This document shows, piece after piece, positions 51,993 to 61,398 of a stretch of DNA of 64,000 nucleotides. The position numbers and the translations under genes were made by a program. This stretch comes from Algicoccus sp048820935. GTDB taxonomy: Bacteria; Pseudomonadota; Gammaproteobacteria; Burkholderiales; Burkholderiaceae_B. The notes under the pieces are model-generated. The model was not told where the DNA came from. It saw nothing but the letters and a program-made list of their open reading frames with translations, and searched no databases. Every line of letters starts with the position of its first letter. The first letter of the stretch is position 1. The DNA lies in contig NZ_JBMERD010000006.1 of the NCBI RefSeq assembly GCF_048820935.1, forward strand, positions 62,001 through 126,000. The letters are read 5' to 3'.

Positions 51993-53178
51993 GTGTTTTG
52001 TTTTTTCCTAAGAAACGAACTGAAAGAAGCAAAAGCAAACTACAGGTCGTCATAAACACATACAACATGTCAGAATTCACAGCACGCATCACACCACCGG
52101 CTACCAAAGGCCCCACACAGGCCCCTGCCCCAAACGAAATCAACATCACCGCAGCTAAGCTCACACGGCGTTCAGGCGCTACCATATCATTCGCAAAAGA
52201 CATCGCCAATGCGTAGAGTGTGAATTGTGTCACACCACTAATAGCCGAAACGACTAGCAATACCCACAACGGCAATTCAAACCAACCCCATAACAAGAGG
52301 GTGACGCCTAATAACACTGCACTATTTGTTTTAATGAGTTTGGTCCGAGACATCCGATCTGAAAGCCACCCCATGGGCCACTGCGCAAGCAACCCAGCGA
52401 TCACTGCCACCGTCATAAAGGCAGCAACATCCGTGGTGTCAAACGACATGCTCACAATGTAGACCGGTGCCAACGAATAAAACGACGCAGTAATCGCGCC
52501 CGCCAAAAACATCGTTGCCATCGCTGAAGGGACTTTTTTTGCGAAAAAACGGATATCCAGTGGTGCTGGCAACTGAGGCGCCGGATGCAAACGCACGGTC
52601 CACACAATCGGAATCAAGCCCACAACATGACAGATCGCGACCAACGTCAACGGTCTCAAATCAAGCGTAGGATACAGCGTAATCGCCATCTGACCGATCG
52701 CTGTTCCAATTCCAGACATCACCAAATAAATGGCGAATATACTGCCGCGATGTTCGTTTTCAATTTGCTCATTGAGCCAGCTCTCAATCACAATGAGCTG
52801 AACGGCCATGGCTGCACCCGCCACAAACCGAAACACAATCCAAGCGTAAAGATCTTCAACAAGCGTCTGCAATAATACGGTGACCGTCACCGCCGCTGCG
52901 CCTGCTGCAAAAGCACGCACATGACCAACGCGCACGATCATCGTATGCCCGAGTCGTCCACCAAGAACCAGACCCAGGTAGTAAAAAGAAATAATTGCCC
53001 CAATCCAAACCTGACTAACCCCGTCTTGCGTCAGCTTCAGACCCACATACACGTTAAAAAGGCCAATGCCCAAAAGCATGACCAGTGTCGATAAAAACAA
53101 CGAGGAAAAGGAGGCAACAGCTGCGAACATGGGCAAAGTCCGACTCAATAGGAACGGTCTGCGTAGAAAACTCCACAC
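51985..53178 (-). CDS. MFS transporter (YcaD-like)
   Basis: The 397-residue protein has 12 predicted membrane segments and MFS phrases: GLKLTQDGVSQVWIGAIISFYYLGLVLGGRLGH and later GWLSDRMSRTKLI. The N-terminal pattern and the loop IESWLNEQIENEHRGSIFAIYLV match the YcaD/CynX-like MFS branch. The substrate is unknown. It is upstream of, and coupled to, the DUF4870-like gene. Confidence 0.88.
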   Translation of the reverse strand: MWSFLRRPFLLSRTLPMFAAVASFSSLFLSTLVMLLGIGLFNVYVGLKLTQDGVSQVWIGAIISFYYLGLVLGGRLGHTMIVRVGHVRAFAAGAAAVTVTVLLQTLVEDLYAWIVFRFVAGAAMAVQLIVIESWLNEQIENEHRGSIFAIYLVMSGIGTAIGQMAITLYPTLDLRPLTLVAICHVVGLIPIVWTVRLHPAPQLPAPLDIRFFAKKVPSAMATMFLAGAITASFYSLAPVYIVSMSFDTTDVAAFMTVAVIAGLLAQWPMGWLSDRMSRTKLIKTNSAVLLGVTLLLWGWFELPLWVLLVVSAISGVTQFTLYALAMSFANDMVAPERRVSLAAVMLISFGAGACVGPLVAGGVMRAVNSDMLYVFMTTCSLLLLLSVRFLGKNKTHV

Positions 53179-53293
53179 AGACCTGAAACATCACGGATTG
53201 TACCAAGCAGCAGTTAAAAAAACCTGTTTTAGGCCTGTTTTAAACCTGCAATAAAACTTAGATCAGTCATTAATCAACCAATCTTTAACTGTC

Positions 53294-53797
53294 TTACAAC
53301 GCGGCCAGAATAGACTGTGCTGAACTGACATCAAATGCACCTGGTGCCTCGATGGCCAAATGTGTCACCACGCCATCATCTGCAATCAAGGCATAACGCT
53401 GTGAACGCACACCCATGCCACGCTGCGTCAAATCCAACGACAAGCCTAAATCTTGAGTCCAGAGTGCAGAACCATCGGCCATCATACGAACCTCTTCACC
53501 AACCTTTTGATCACGCCCCCAAGCCGACATCACAAAAGCGTCATTGACTGAAACGCACCAGATTTCGTCAACGCCTTTGGCTTTAATCTGTTCAGCCAAC
53601 TCGACAAATCCAGGCAAATGTTTTTCTGAGCATGTGGGCGTAAAAGCACCTGGCACAGCAAAAACCACAATCTTTTTGCCTTTAGAAATCTCTTCAACCT
53701 CAAACGCATTGGGTCCGATTGCGCAGCTATCACTCTCAACCTCTACGTATTGCGTCAAAGTCCCTTTCGGTAAGCGATCACCAGTCTTAATGGTCAT
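53294..53797 (-). CDS. Peroxiredoxin (Prx5/AhpE-type)
   Basis: The 167-residue thiol peroxidase carries the peroxidatic site PGAFTPTCSEKHLPG with Cys56, and the motifs IWCVSVNDAFVMSAWG and MADGSALWTQDLGLSLDL, which fit the Prx5 family. It reduces H2O2 and alkyl hydroperoxides, using glutathione or thioredoxin. A further Cys at 25 could be a partner, but the usual Prx5 resolving Cys near residue 150 is absent. It is a single gene with no linked OxyR. Confidence 0.92.
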   Translation of the reverse strand: MTIKTGDRLPKGTLTQYVEVESDSCAIGPNAFEVEEISKGKKIVVFAVPGAFTPTCSEKHLPGFVELAEQIKAKGVDEIWCVSVNDAFVMSAWGRDQKVGEEVRMMADGSALWTQDLGLSLDLTQRGMGVRSQRYALIADDGVVTHLAIEAPGAFDVSSAQSILAAL

Positions 53798-53912
53798 AAT
53801 TTTTCCTCAAATATCGTTTCAAACAGATGAATAGGCGTGCAAGTCACTAACTCGTTGCACTATGATAGGTAAGACACGTTGTCAACGAAGATTCAAACGC
53901 CCCTGACTGTTC

Positions 53913-55793
53913 ATGATAAAGCAAAGACTCACGCACGGCCTCATTACGATTTTTGGAGAATGGGTAGTTGACGTCAACACCAGAACATTGCGTTCTGATG
54001 CCACGGCAGGTTTGCTTGGGGCAGTACTGGTTCTACCTCAAGCCATTGCGTTTGCCATGTTGGCGGGCTTACCACCACAATACGGGCTTTACACCGCCAT
54101 CATTCCCTGCATTATTGCTGCACTTTTTGGGTCGAGCCGGCATGTCATGTCCGGCCCTACGAATGCCAACTCACTGGCACTCTTTGCGATGCTCACGCCA
54201 ATCGCTATCGCAGGTTCTCCACACTACATTCAACTTGCGCTCATCGTCACAATTCTGGTCGGTTTAATTCAAGCTGGCATCAGTATTTTAAAAATGGGCA
54301 CCCTGGCGAACTTTATTTCGCCTGCGGTTCTCAAAGGATTTACCAGTGGCGCGGCTATTTTGATTGCATTGCATGCAATTGGCGGGAGCACTGGACTCAC
54401 CGATACTTCTGTGCACGGCGCAATCGCCACCTTTACACATTACATTGGCCACTGGGATCAGATTCAGTTCGGAACGCTCACTGTCGCTCTGTGCACAGGC
54501 ATTGCAGCTTTACTTGTCAAACAACGACTCAGTCGACGCTGGCCTTTTATGTTGATTGGCTTAGCAGCTGGTGCAATCCTTGGGGCACTTTTGAATCTTT
54601 TGCCTGAAGGTTCATTATTCACAGGCATTCAACAAGTCGGTCGAATCCCATCACCTTGGCCTTCTTTTGAAATTCCCTCATTAGATTGGGGACAACTACC
54701 CGACTTAATCAGTATCGCCATCGCACTCAGTATTGTGTCATTGGGACAATCAATTTCGATCGCAAAGTCATTGGGCGTACGGTCAGGTCAATTAATCGAT
54801 CCGAACCGTGAGTTTTTAGGGCAAGGGCTCTCCAATATTGTGGGTGGATTCTTTTCGAGCTACGTGTCTTGTGGTTCCTTTAACCGATCTTTACCCAATC
54901 TCGAAGCGGGGGCAAAAACCCCACTGTCCAGCGTTTTTTCAGCCTTATTGCTGATTGTCCTCATCCTACTCTTTCATCGTTTACTGGCTTATCTGCCTGT
55001 TGCTGGTATTTCTGCTCTACTCGTCTTGGTCGCTTGGTCTTTAATTGAATTTCCACAATGGCGACTCCTATGGCAGCAACAGCGTTCAGAATTTCTCATT
55101 GCAGCCGCTACCGCCAGCGCAACAGTGCTGTTGCGGATGGAAATGGCCATTTTCATGGGCGCGTTGTTATCCTTGATGCTCTATCTGAACCGCACTTCCA
55201 AGCCTGCTGTGCGCTTGATGGGCTTTTTAGATAAATCACCCAACCGCCATATGGAAGACATCACCAGTCTTAAACCTGCCGATCAGGCAATGATGACATG
55301 TCCTCAACTCGATATGATCCGCATGGAAGGCGATGTGTATTTTGGTGCGACGGCCCATGTGTTTAGCAAACTGAGCGAACTGCGACAAAGCCCTCATGCC
55401 CCCAAAAACCTCTTGGTGATGTCGCGTAGTATGAACTTCGTCGATTTATCAGGCGCACGTATGTGGGAACAAGAGCGTCAGGCTCGTAAGAAAATGGGCG
55501 GCGATCTTTACTTTCATCGCCCAAGAAATGATGTGCTGAAAATGTGGCAAAGAACTAAGTTCATTCGCCACCTCGGTGATCAACATATTTTCATCACCAA
55601 AGAAGCGGCCATTTCACATATCTTCAAGCAACTCGATCGCGAAATCTGCCTGACTTGCAAATCCAGAATCTTTAGAGAATGCGCTCAAATTCCGGGTCCT
55701 TTTGAGCCTGGCGAGGTTCCAGAAAACATTCACAAAGCCGGTGCATTACTGACGCCGGGTGCGGTTAAAAAAGTTATTCAAAAACCGGATTGA
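53913..55793 (+). CDS. SulP family anion permease with STAS domain
   Basis: The 626-residue protein has 10-12 membrane segments with the SulP phrases VLVLPQAIAFAMLAGLPPQYGLYTAIIPCIIAALFGSSRHVMSGPTNANSLA, and a cytoplasmic STAS domain beginning near residue 460 (LDMIRMEGDVYFGATAHVFSKL). It imports sulfate, bicarbonate or another anion with Na+ or H+. The STAS anchor and the C-terminal 45 residues containing ICLTCKSRIFRECAQIPG with two Cys are extra compared with the basic family. No carbonic anhydrase or CysZ gene is adjacent. Confidence 0.9.
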   Translation: MIKQRLTHGLITIFGEWVVDVNTRTLRSDATAGLLGAVLVLPQAIAFAMLAGLPPQYGLYTAIIPCIIAALFGSSRHVMSGPTNANSLALFAMLTPIAIAGSPHYIQLALIVTILVGLIQAGISILKMGTLANFISPAVLKGFTSGAAILIALHAIGGSTGLTDTSVHGAIATFTHYIGHWDQIQFGTLTVALCTGIAALLVKQRLSRRWPFMLIGLAAGAILGALLNLLPEGSLFTGIQQVGRIPSPWPSFEIPSLDWGQLPDLISIAIALSIVSLGQSISIAKSLGVRSGQLIDPNREFLGQGLSNIVGGFFSSYVSCGSFNRSLPNLEAGAKTPLSSVFSALLLIVLILLFHRLLAYLPVAGISALLVLVAWSLIEFPQWRLLWQQQRSEFLIAAATASATVLLRMEMAIFMGALLSLMLYLNRTSKPAVRLMGFLDKSPNRHMEDITSLKPADQAMMTCPQLDMIRMEGDVYFGATAHVFSKLSELRQSPHAPKNLLVMSRSMNFVDLSGARMWEQERQARKKMGGDLYFHRPRNDVLKMWQRTKFIRHLGDQHIFITKEAAISHIFKQLDREICLTCKSRIFRECAQIPGPFEPGEVPENIHKAGALLTPGAVKKVIQKPD

Positions 55794-55820
55794 TATCAAA
55801 TAGAAACCGAACACATAAGC

Positions 55821-55854
55821 AAAAACCCGTGAACTCGAAAGATCACGGGTTTTT
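55821..55854. terminator. Bidirectional terminator between sulP and uspA
   Basis: A 12-bp stem AAAAACCCGTGA / TCACGGGTTTTT with a 10-base loop lies between the convergent stops at 55793 and 55914. Confidence 0.9.
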
Positions 55855-55913
55855 GAAAAAAATCAGCTCAACTCATCATATCCAGAATCACAAGGTTTTC
55901 TGGATATAACTGT

Positions 55914-56375
55914 TTAACTATCTTCTTTAACGCGATACACCAACACAGGTCCTGGGGACAGTGACAACACTTTCGCAGTCACACTTCCGAGCAACAAACG
56001 GGACAGACCGCTACGACCATGGCTACCGATAAAGATCAGATCGCAACCATGCTCTTTGTAAGCATCAATAATGCCATCGGCCACGTTAAAGTTGGTCAAC
56101 GCTTCGCTTGTGGCTTTCACACCCGCTGTTTCTGCACGGTCCAACACGGATTGCAGATACTGGCGCGCCTGATCGGCAGTCGCTTTCTCATAATCCTCAT
56201 CACTGATCGCATAAGCGGCAGCCATGCCATCAAAGCCGACGGTTGCGGCAAACGGTTGACCCACGAACAACGCGACAACTTCGGCGCCGAGGGATTTTGC
56301 AAAAATGACACCCGCATTAGCGGCTTGGACGGACAGTTTCGAACCATCCGTTGGAATCAAAATCTTCTTAAACAT
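55914..56375 (-). CDS. Universal stress protein UspA family
   Basis: The 153-residue protein begins MFKKILIPTDGSKLSVQAANAGVIFAKSLG and ends GSHGRSGLSRLLLGSVTAKVLSLSPGPVLVYRV, which contains the G-x2-G-x9-G-S ATP-binding motif, so it belongs to the nucleotide-binding UspA group. GAAAGGAG about 7 bases before the start is a strong ribosome site. Stress-induced persistence roles are known for the family. Confidence 0.93.
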   Translation of the reverse strand: MFKKILIPTDGSKLSVQAANAGVIFAKSLGAEVVALFVGQPFAATVGFDGMAAAYAISDEDYEKATADQARQYLQSVLDRAETAGVKATSEALTNFNVADGIIDAYKEHGCDLIFIGSHGRSGLSRLLLGSVTAKVLSLSPGPVLVYRVKEDS

Positions 56376-56522
56376 AAGTCTACTCCTTTCGTAGTATTGT
56401 GATTGTTCGCTTTCGATCCATCTCGCTGCGCGACTTAACTAACATCTAACATGCTAGCCGAACTCAGCTATCAGAGTCACCCTTTTAATCGCCAGAGATC
56501 AAATCTAAACTTGTAAAAATTA

Positions 56523-56867
56523 TTAAACCTGACCTGTCGCTGCGCGAAACAAGACCGTGCAACGCGTACCCGAGCGACAAAACGCCAGAATGGGTGTTGG
56601 TAATGTTTCTAACAGCTCACCAAAGCGCTGCACATCAGCTGCAGTCAAGGAGCCGCTAACAACGGGCTGATAAACAATTTCTAAGCCAGCTTCTTGTGCG
56701 GCTTGCATCAAGTCGGCCGAAGTGGGCTGATGAGGCCCTTCTTCAAAATCTGGTCGATTGATAATAACGCTTTTATAACCTGCAGCGGCAACAGCAGCCA
56801 TATGCTCAGGCGTCAGTTGCGGCGCAACTGAAAGATTTTCGTGCAAACGCTGGACAGGCAATGCCAT
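56523..56867 (-). CDS. BLH/TIGR01244-type phosphatase-like protein
   Basis: The 114-residue protein has the beta-lactamase-hydrolase-like / DUF442 fold: LHENLSVAPQLTPEHMAAVAAAGYKSVIINRPDFEEG at the start and the dual-specificity-phosphatase-like signature FCRSGTR with Cys97. Family members are linked to sulfide oxidation and persulfide transfer or to phosphatase activity, but biochemical roles are poorly settled. Its length equals the domain alone, with no fused hydrolase. Confidence 0.85.
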   Translation of the reverse strand: MALPVQRLHENLSVAPQLTPEHMAAVAAAGYKSVIINRPDFEEGPHQPTSADLMQAAQEAGLEIVYQPVVSGSLTAADVQRFGELLETLPTPILAFCRSGTRCTVLFRAATGQV

Positions 56868-56928
56868 TCAGACCCTCCGAACCTTAAAACTTTGTATATT
56901 AGCTAATTATTATAAATGTCTGAGCGCC

Positions 56929-57645
56929 GTGATTGTTATAGGGTATACGCGTCCTTCCGAAGTTAATCAACAGAATCCACATGAACACGACCGTTTACTT
57001 CGCTATCTGGATCGTGAAGAACGTGTGCGCTGGGAAAGTTTATCGAATGAACTGCTGCGTCATCGGTATTTAATCAGCCATTCGTTGATACGAACGACAC
57101 TCACGCATTACGCGCAACAACACCTAAATTTAGTGATTGACCCGCAATCGATCCAACTAGCCAAACAACCCAAAGGCAAGCCCATCATTGCCGCCCCAGC
57201 GGCTCTCCAATCTGTCTCATTCAGTTTGACTCATACCCATGATCTAGCTGCCGTCGCGGTTAGCGCATCAGGTCCTGTAGGACTGGATGCAGAATGGCTA
57301 CACCGTCAAGGACCTTCGATCGCAGTCGCCAAACGATTCTTTACGCTTCAGGAATATGAAGATATTCGTTCAGCACCCCAAGCGCAACAACATCAGCGAT
57401 TATTAACCTACTGGACGCTTAAAGAAGCCTATGTCAAAGCCGTGGGCACTGGTATCAGTTCCAGTTTCAAGAAATTCCGTTTAATCCTGAATGGATCTGA
57501 AGCACCAAGGCTTGAATATACTGAAAACACACTGTCTAGTGACGAGAGCTGGCATTTCCACAGTTTCACCCTTGCCAATGAGTATTTGGTTGCACTCGCT
57601 TGCCACACCTGTGAAGTCCCTCACATCATCAACCTGCGTCCCTGA
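56929..57645 (+). CDS. Sfp-type 4'-phosphopantetheinyl transferase
   Basis: The 238-residue protein starts at a GTG (VIVIGYTRPS). It has the Sfp signatures PKGKP near residue 81, SFSLTHT near 97, the metal-binding GLDAEW with D120 and E122, and YWTLKEAYVKA with W162, K165 and E166. Sfp-type enzymes attach phosphopantetheine to carrier proteins of fatty-acid, polyketide or peptide synthesis. No polyketide or peptide synthase lies nearby, and acpS is missing from its usual place beside pdxJ, so this stand-alone enzyme may activate the fatty-acid carrier AcpP. Confidence 0.88.
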   Translation: MIVIGYTRPSEVNQQNPHEHDRLLRYLDREERVRWESLSNELLRHRYLISHSLIRTTLTHYAQQHLNLVIDPQSIQLAKQPKGKPIIAAPAALQSVSFSLTHTHDLAAVAVSASGPVGLDAEWLHRQGPSIAVAKRFFTLQEYEDIRSAPQAQQHQRLLTYWTLKEAYVKAVGTGISSSFKKFRLILNGSEAPRLEYTENTLSSDESWHFHSFTLANEYLVALACHTCEVPHIINLRP

Positions 57646-57745
57646 ACTACGATTCTAAGAGGAGAAAAAGATTCATCGTGATCTCTTGACCCATAAGGTT
57701 CTCCATGTTCTGATGCACCACTACTTAATTGATTTCGAGGTTTCT

Positions 57746-58357
57746 ATGATTCTCATCGGCCGTTACCTGTCACCATTTGTTCGCCGTGTTGGCACAAGTT
57801 TGCGTTGGGTCGAACTGAATTACGAGCATCGCTCTTTATCACCCTCCCGTGATACAAGCGCAATCCTCAAAATCAATCCGATGGGCAAAGTCCCCATTCT
57901 TATTCTGGATGATGGTGAGCAACTGATTGAAAGCAGTGCGATTCTCGATACCGTCCTTGCAACCGTTCCCGGTCAGACTCTATTGCCTGGCACAGGCGCT
58001 GCACGCAAACGAATTCTGCAACACACCAGCATCGTGACCAGTGCCTTAGATAAAGCCATCATCGGCATGTATGAAAAAACACGCCGCCCTGAAGAGATGA
58101 TTTATCAGCCTTATCTTGACGAAGTACTCGGACAGGCTTGCGCAGGCTTTGACCAGATCAACAACTTAATTGCTGACTCTAAGCTTGGTGGCATCACAAG
58201 TCCCACACTCGCAGATTTAACCGCAAGCGTTGGCTACACATTCATGCACTTGGTGTTACCTGACTTGGTCAACACAGAAACACACCCAGCTTTAGCGGCT
58301 TTGGCGGCTGAGTTTGAAAAAACTCAGGCATTTCTTGATTGCCCGATTAAAGGTTAA
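57746..58357 (+). CDS. Glutathione S-transferase-like protein
   Basis: The 203-residue protein has an N-terminal thioredoxin-like domain (LIGRYLSPFVRRVGTSLRWVELNYEHR, cis-Pro in GKVPIL, and ESSAILDTV for glutathione binding) and a helical C-terminal domain. The ATG at 57746 has GAGG 6 bases before it; a longer frame to 57686 has no family support. The usual catalytic Ser/Cys at the start of helix 1 is occupied by SPFVRR, so a Ser is possible. Substrate unknown. It is followed by an MFS gene after 8 bases, so the two may be cotranscribed. Confidence 0.82.
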   Translation: MILIGRYLSPFVRRVGTSLRWVELNYEHRSLSPSRDTSAILKINPMGKVPILILDDGEQLIESSAILDTVLATVPGQTLLPGTGAARKRILQHTSIVTSALDKAIIGMYEKTRRPEEMIYQPYLDEVLGQACAGFDQINNLIADSKLGGITSPTLADLTASVGYTFMHLVLPDLVNTETHPALAALAAEFEKTQAFLDCPIKG

Positions 58358-58365
58358 AGATTTCC

Positions 58366-59604
58366 ATGGAGAAGGCACCGGTCTTTTACGGATGGCGCAT
58401 CGTTCAGGCCAGTGTCGTCATTGCATTTGTTTCTTGGTCATTTGCACTCTATGGGCCTAGTGTCTATCTCAACGCATTGAGCCAAACCCATGGCTGGAGC
58501 ATGGGTGAAATCTCCTTAGCACTCACTATGTCCTTTCTGGCGAATGCTTTTTCCATTGGCTTTGTGGGCTCAATGGTGGGTCGGTATGGATCGCGCATCT
58601 TGATGGCGGTCGGCGCAGTGCTGATGGCAACAGGTTTAATCCTAATCGGTCAGATCACCGCTGTCTGGCAAGCTTTTATCGTTTTTCCAATCATGGGCAT
58701 CGGTTGGTCCTGTTTGTCCACGATCGCCATCACATCCACAATTGCACCTTGGTTTGAACGACATCAAGGCAAAGCCTTGTCAACCGCTCTACTTGGCGCA
58801 AGTTTAGGCGGTATGTTCGGGGTGCCGATATCGTTATTTTTTGTGACAAATCTCGGCCTTGCTTGGGCGATGCTTGTGATTGGATCACTTGTCCTCTTAA
58901 TCATCGTGCCACTGTCCTTGCTGGTTCTCAGAAGGCGGCCTCAAGACATCGGCCTACTGCCCGATGGGCTTGCCCCAGTCACAAGTACGAGCAGCACACC
59001 TATCAAAACCAAAACCTGGGGACGCAAAGAAGCCTTAAAAACCTATGCCCTCCGTTCTGTCATCATCGCCTTCGGTTTGGGACTGATGGTTCAAGTGGGT
59101 TTCCTAAGCCAGCAAGTCAAACTTCTACAAAACTACACCAGTGCCACTGGTATCTCACTGACCGTTCTGGCTTCTGGAACACTCGCTTTTTTGGGTCGTA
59201 TCATCCTGGCACGTCATGCTGACCGTATCAACATTCGTCATGCAGCAGGTCTAGTTCTAGGCTCTTCTGCCTTCGGCATGCTTGTCATGGCTTTTTCCAA
59301 TTCAGGTGCGACTGTCATTCTTGGTTTATTGATTTTTGGATTTAACGTCGGCAATCTGACCACCTTACCTGCACTGATTGTCAGACGTGAATTTGGCGCA
59401 GCTTCATTTGGGCGAGTTTTTGGTTTTAGTGGCTCATTGATGCAATTTGTCACCGCACTTGGACCCGCTTTTTTTGGAATTTTGCGAGATATCGCGGGTA
59501 ACTATACGCTTTCATTACTGATTGCGGCAAGCTTGCTCTTAACCAGTACTTTATTTGTCATGCATGGACAATGGCGTGCACCTTTCAGGCTTGAACGAGA
59601 TTAA
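58366..59604 (+). CDS. MFS transporter (oxalate/monocarboxylate-like)
   Basis: The 412-residue protein has 12 hydrophobic segments and the MFS pattern FYGWRIVQASVVIAFVSWSFALYGPSVYLNALSQTHGWSMGEISLALTMSF, typical of the OFA/MCT-like branch that carries organic acids. The loop motif GSMVGRYGSRILM is at about residue 68. Its closeness to the GST gene suggests an operon; the substrate is unknown. Confidence 0.86.
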   Translation: MEKAPVFYGWRIVQASVVIAFVSWSFALYGPSVYLNALSQTHGWSMGEISLALTMSFLANAFSIGFVGSMVGRYGSRILMAVGAVLMATGLILIGQITAVWQAFIVFPIMGIGWSCLSTIAITSTIAPWFERHQGKALSTALLGASLGGMFGVPISLFFVTNLGLAWAMLVIGSLVLLIIVPLSLLVLRRRPQDIGLLPDGLAPVTSTSSTPIKTKTWGRKEALKTYALRSVIIAFGLGLMVQVGFLSQQVKLLQNYTSATGISLTVLASGTLAFLGRIILARHADRINIRHAAGLVLGSSAFGMLVMAFSNSGATVILGLLIFGFNVGNLTTLPALIVRREFGAASFGRVFGFSGSLMQFVTALGPAFFGILRDIAGNYTLSLLIAASLLLTSTLFVMHGQWRAPFRLERD

Positions 59605-59714
59605 AACAAAGACTGTTCTTACAATTTCTAAAGACACACTAAATCATGTGATTTTTTAAGTATGCTTGATACAAAGCTTATTCATAAATCACTCAACTTA
59701 TAGAGGGTAAACAG

Positions 59715-60173
59715 ATGCGTGAAGTTAATTTTCATGATTTGAAATCTTTAGTCGGTACAAAAATTGGCACCAGCGATTGGTGGGATATTGATCAGGCTCG
59801 TATTGATAAATTCGCCGAAGCAACTGGTGATTTTCAGTGGATTCACGTCGACCCAGAACGTGCAAAAGAATCAAAATTTGGCAATACCATTGCCCATGGC
59901 TATCTGACCCTGTCAATGCTGGCTGGCATGCGCTTTAAGACATTTGAAGTCACCGGCACCAGCATGGGTGTTAACTACGGAATGAATAAAGTTCGTTTCC
60001 TGACACCCGTTCCCAGCGGCAGCCGCACACGCGCAACCTATGAACTGACAAACGTCAATGAGCGTGCGGACGGTGGACTGGAGTGCACCTTTACAGCAAC
60101 AGTTGAGCTCGAAGGCGCCAGCCGCCCTGCATGTATTGCAGAAACCATGTCAATTTTCTACCCTGCTGCCTAA
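59715..60173 (+). CDS. MaoC family (R)-specific enoyl-CoA hydratase-like protein
   Basis: The 152-residue hotdog protein has the hydratase motif ATGDFQWIHVDPERAKESKFGNTIAHGYLTLSMLAG (residues 36-71), in which the catalytic Asp (of TGD) and His are present, while the usual Asn is Gln. These enzymes hydrate trans-2-enoyl-CoA to (R)-3-hydroxyacyl-CoA, feeding PHA or fatty-acid metabolism. AGAGGG before the start is a good ribosome site. It is monocistronic, closed by the terminator at 60196-60233. Confidence 0.9.
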   Translation: MREVNFHDLKSLVGTKIGTSDWWDIDQARIDKFAEATGDFQWIHVDPERAKESKFGNTIAHGYLTLSMLAGMRFKTFEVTGTSMGVNYGMNKVRFLTPVPSGSRTRATYELTNVNERADGGLECTFTATVELEGASRPACIAETMSIFYPAA

Positions 60174-60195
60174 ACGTTCATCGATTGATCTAAGC

Positions 60196-60233
60196 AAACA
60201 GGCGCCAGAGCACTCACGCTTTGGCGCCTGTTT
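60196..60233 (+). terminator. Terminator after the MaoC-like gene
   Basis: A 12-bp stem AAACAGGCGCCA / TGGCGCCTGTTT with a 14-base loop lies 23 bases past the stop. Confidence 0.85.
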
Positions 60234-60295
60234 GATCGAACCCCCCATCCCCTGTTCGTGAATGTGCCATCAAAACCACATTTGTAAGCATTCAT

Positions 60296-60325
60296 TTGCA
60301 ATTACGTTATGTTTTATAATATAAT
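60296..60325 (+). promoter_or_regulatory. Promoter of the DUF4395 gene
   Basis: TTGCAA (60296-60301) and TATAAT (60320-60325) are separated by 18 bases, in an AT-rich stretch 34 bases before the coding start. A second TATAAT overlaps at 60315. Confidence 0.5.
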
Positions 60326-60358
60326 GTATAAATACTAAATCAATTTGGGGTTTCTATC

Positions 60359-60793
60359 ATGCTTCGATTCGACGTTCCACCCGTGAATTCCAACACAATT
60401 CGCTTTGACGCATTTATTACATTTGTCGTCTGTTTGCTGGCTCTGTACGCAGGTCTACCCTGGTTGATGGTGATATTGGCTGTGATGGGATTTGTTCGCG
60501 GATTTTTAGGACATTACAAATGTCCGTCACACCGCGTGTTTGCAAAAACCATGGAAAAAATGAATATCGCAGGCCGTAAAGAAAACGCCGGCGCCAAAAT
60601 GTTTGCCAACAAATTGTTGTTTATTGCCGCAACAGTGGCTAGTGTGCTTTATTTCACAGGCAACGAATTCTGGCGTGTCCCCGCCATGGTATTGGTCGTG
60701 TTTTCTGCTTTGGAATGGGCTTTCTCATTTTGTGCAGCATGCTGGGTTTATGGTGCATGGTACAAAGTCTTCCCACCCAAAATGTCTAGCTAA
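60359..60793 (+). CDS. DUF4395 membrane protein
   Basis: The 144-residue protein begins MLRFDVPPVNSNTIRFDAFITFVVCLLALY and has four hydrophobic segments with the family phrase GFVRGFLGHYKCPSHRVFAK and a later FCAACWVYGAWYK containing paired Cys. DUF4395 proteins are widespread small membrane proteins with conserved Cys and no established function; they occur near thiol-redox genes in several genomes. Here the neighbours do not settle the role. It has its own promoter and terminator. Confidence 0.85.
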   Translation: MLRFDVPPVNSNTIRFDAFITFVVCLLALYAGLPWLMVILAVMGFVRGFLGHYKCPSHRVFAKTMEKMNIAGRKENAGAKMFANKLLFIAATVASVLYFTGNEFWRVPAMVLVVFSALEWAFSFCAACWVYGAWYKVFPPKMSS

Positions 60794-60856
60794 GTTAAAT
60801 CAAATCGAGCGGGTGCGAACTATGCCGACCTGATGCTTTGCTTGAACACAAAAACA

Positions 60857-60890
60857 TGAAGCCCGAGATCCTCATGGGATTTCGGGCTTC
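60857..60890. terminator. Terminator between DUF4395 and the minus-strand MaoC-like gene
   Basis: An imperfect stem GAAGCCCGAGATCC / GGGATTTCGGGCTTC lies between convergent stops at 60793 and 60910. It is flanked by AT-rich rather than pure T runs, so it is moderately convincing. Confidence 0.7.
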
Positions 60891-60909
60891 ATATTTTGAT
60901 TAAAAGCTC

Positions 60910-61398
60910 TTAGTCTGTCACACGTTTTACAAAGCGCATCGGTGTGTAAGTCATCACCACCGTACCATCTTCAGTTACGACTTGATTCAATGTTCGTACC
61001 AACCCGCGATCAGGTCGACTACGACTGGGGCGGGCTTCGATGACCTCACTGATCACTTCAATCGTATTACCCACAAAAGTCGGTCCAAGCACTTTCATTT
61101 CCATGTCCAAAAATGCGTAGCCCGTATGCTGCATAGCCGCCTGCATCAACAGACCCTCAGCCATTGAGAAAACCAACGCGCCTGGCACCAGACGACCTTT
61201 AATGTCTGAGTCCTCACGCAAAAATTCCGTATTCGTAAAGAGCACTTCCGTAAAGCCTGTCGCATTCACAAAGGAGACCAGATCGGCTTCTGTGATAGTG
61301 CGCCCCACAGTTCGAATCTTTCGGCCAAGCGGCATTTCATCGAAATGTAATCCTAGACCAATAATTTCTATGCCATCTTTTGTTTTTTTCAGTGCCAT
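60910..61398 (-). CDS. MaoC-like dehydratase domain protein
   Basis: The 162-residue hotdog protein has LGRKIRTVGRTITEADLVSFVNATG at the start and the MaoC_dehydratase context GRLVPGALVFSMAEGLLMQ. The canonical Asp-x4-His pair is not as clear as in the plus-strand MaoC gene at 59715, so a dehydratase role is less sure. It is divergent from the flavodoxin/ferredoxin reductase-patatin operon. It could act with it in acyl-CoA metabolism, but that is inference. Confidence 0.75.
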   Translation of the reverse strand: MALKKTKDGIEIIGLGLHFDEMPLGRKIRTVGRTITEADLVSFVNATGFTEVLFTNTEFLREDSDIKGRLVPGALVFSMAEGLLMQAAMQHTGYAFLDMEMKVLGPTFVGNTIEVISEVIEARPSRSRPDRGLVRTLNQVVTEDGTVVMTYTPMRFVKRVTD

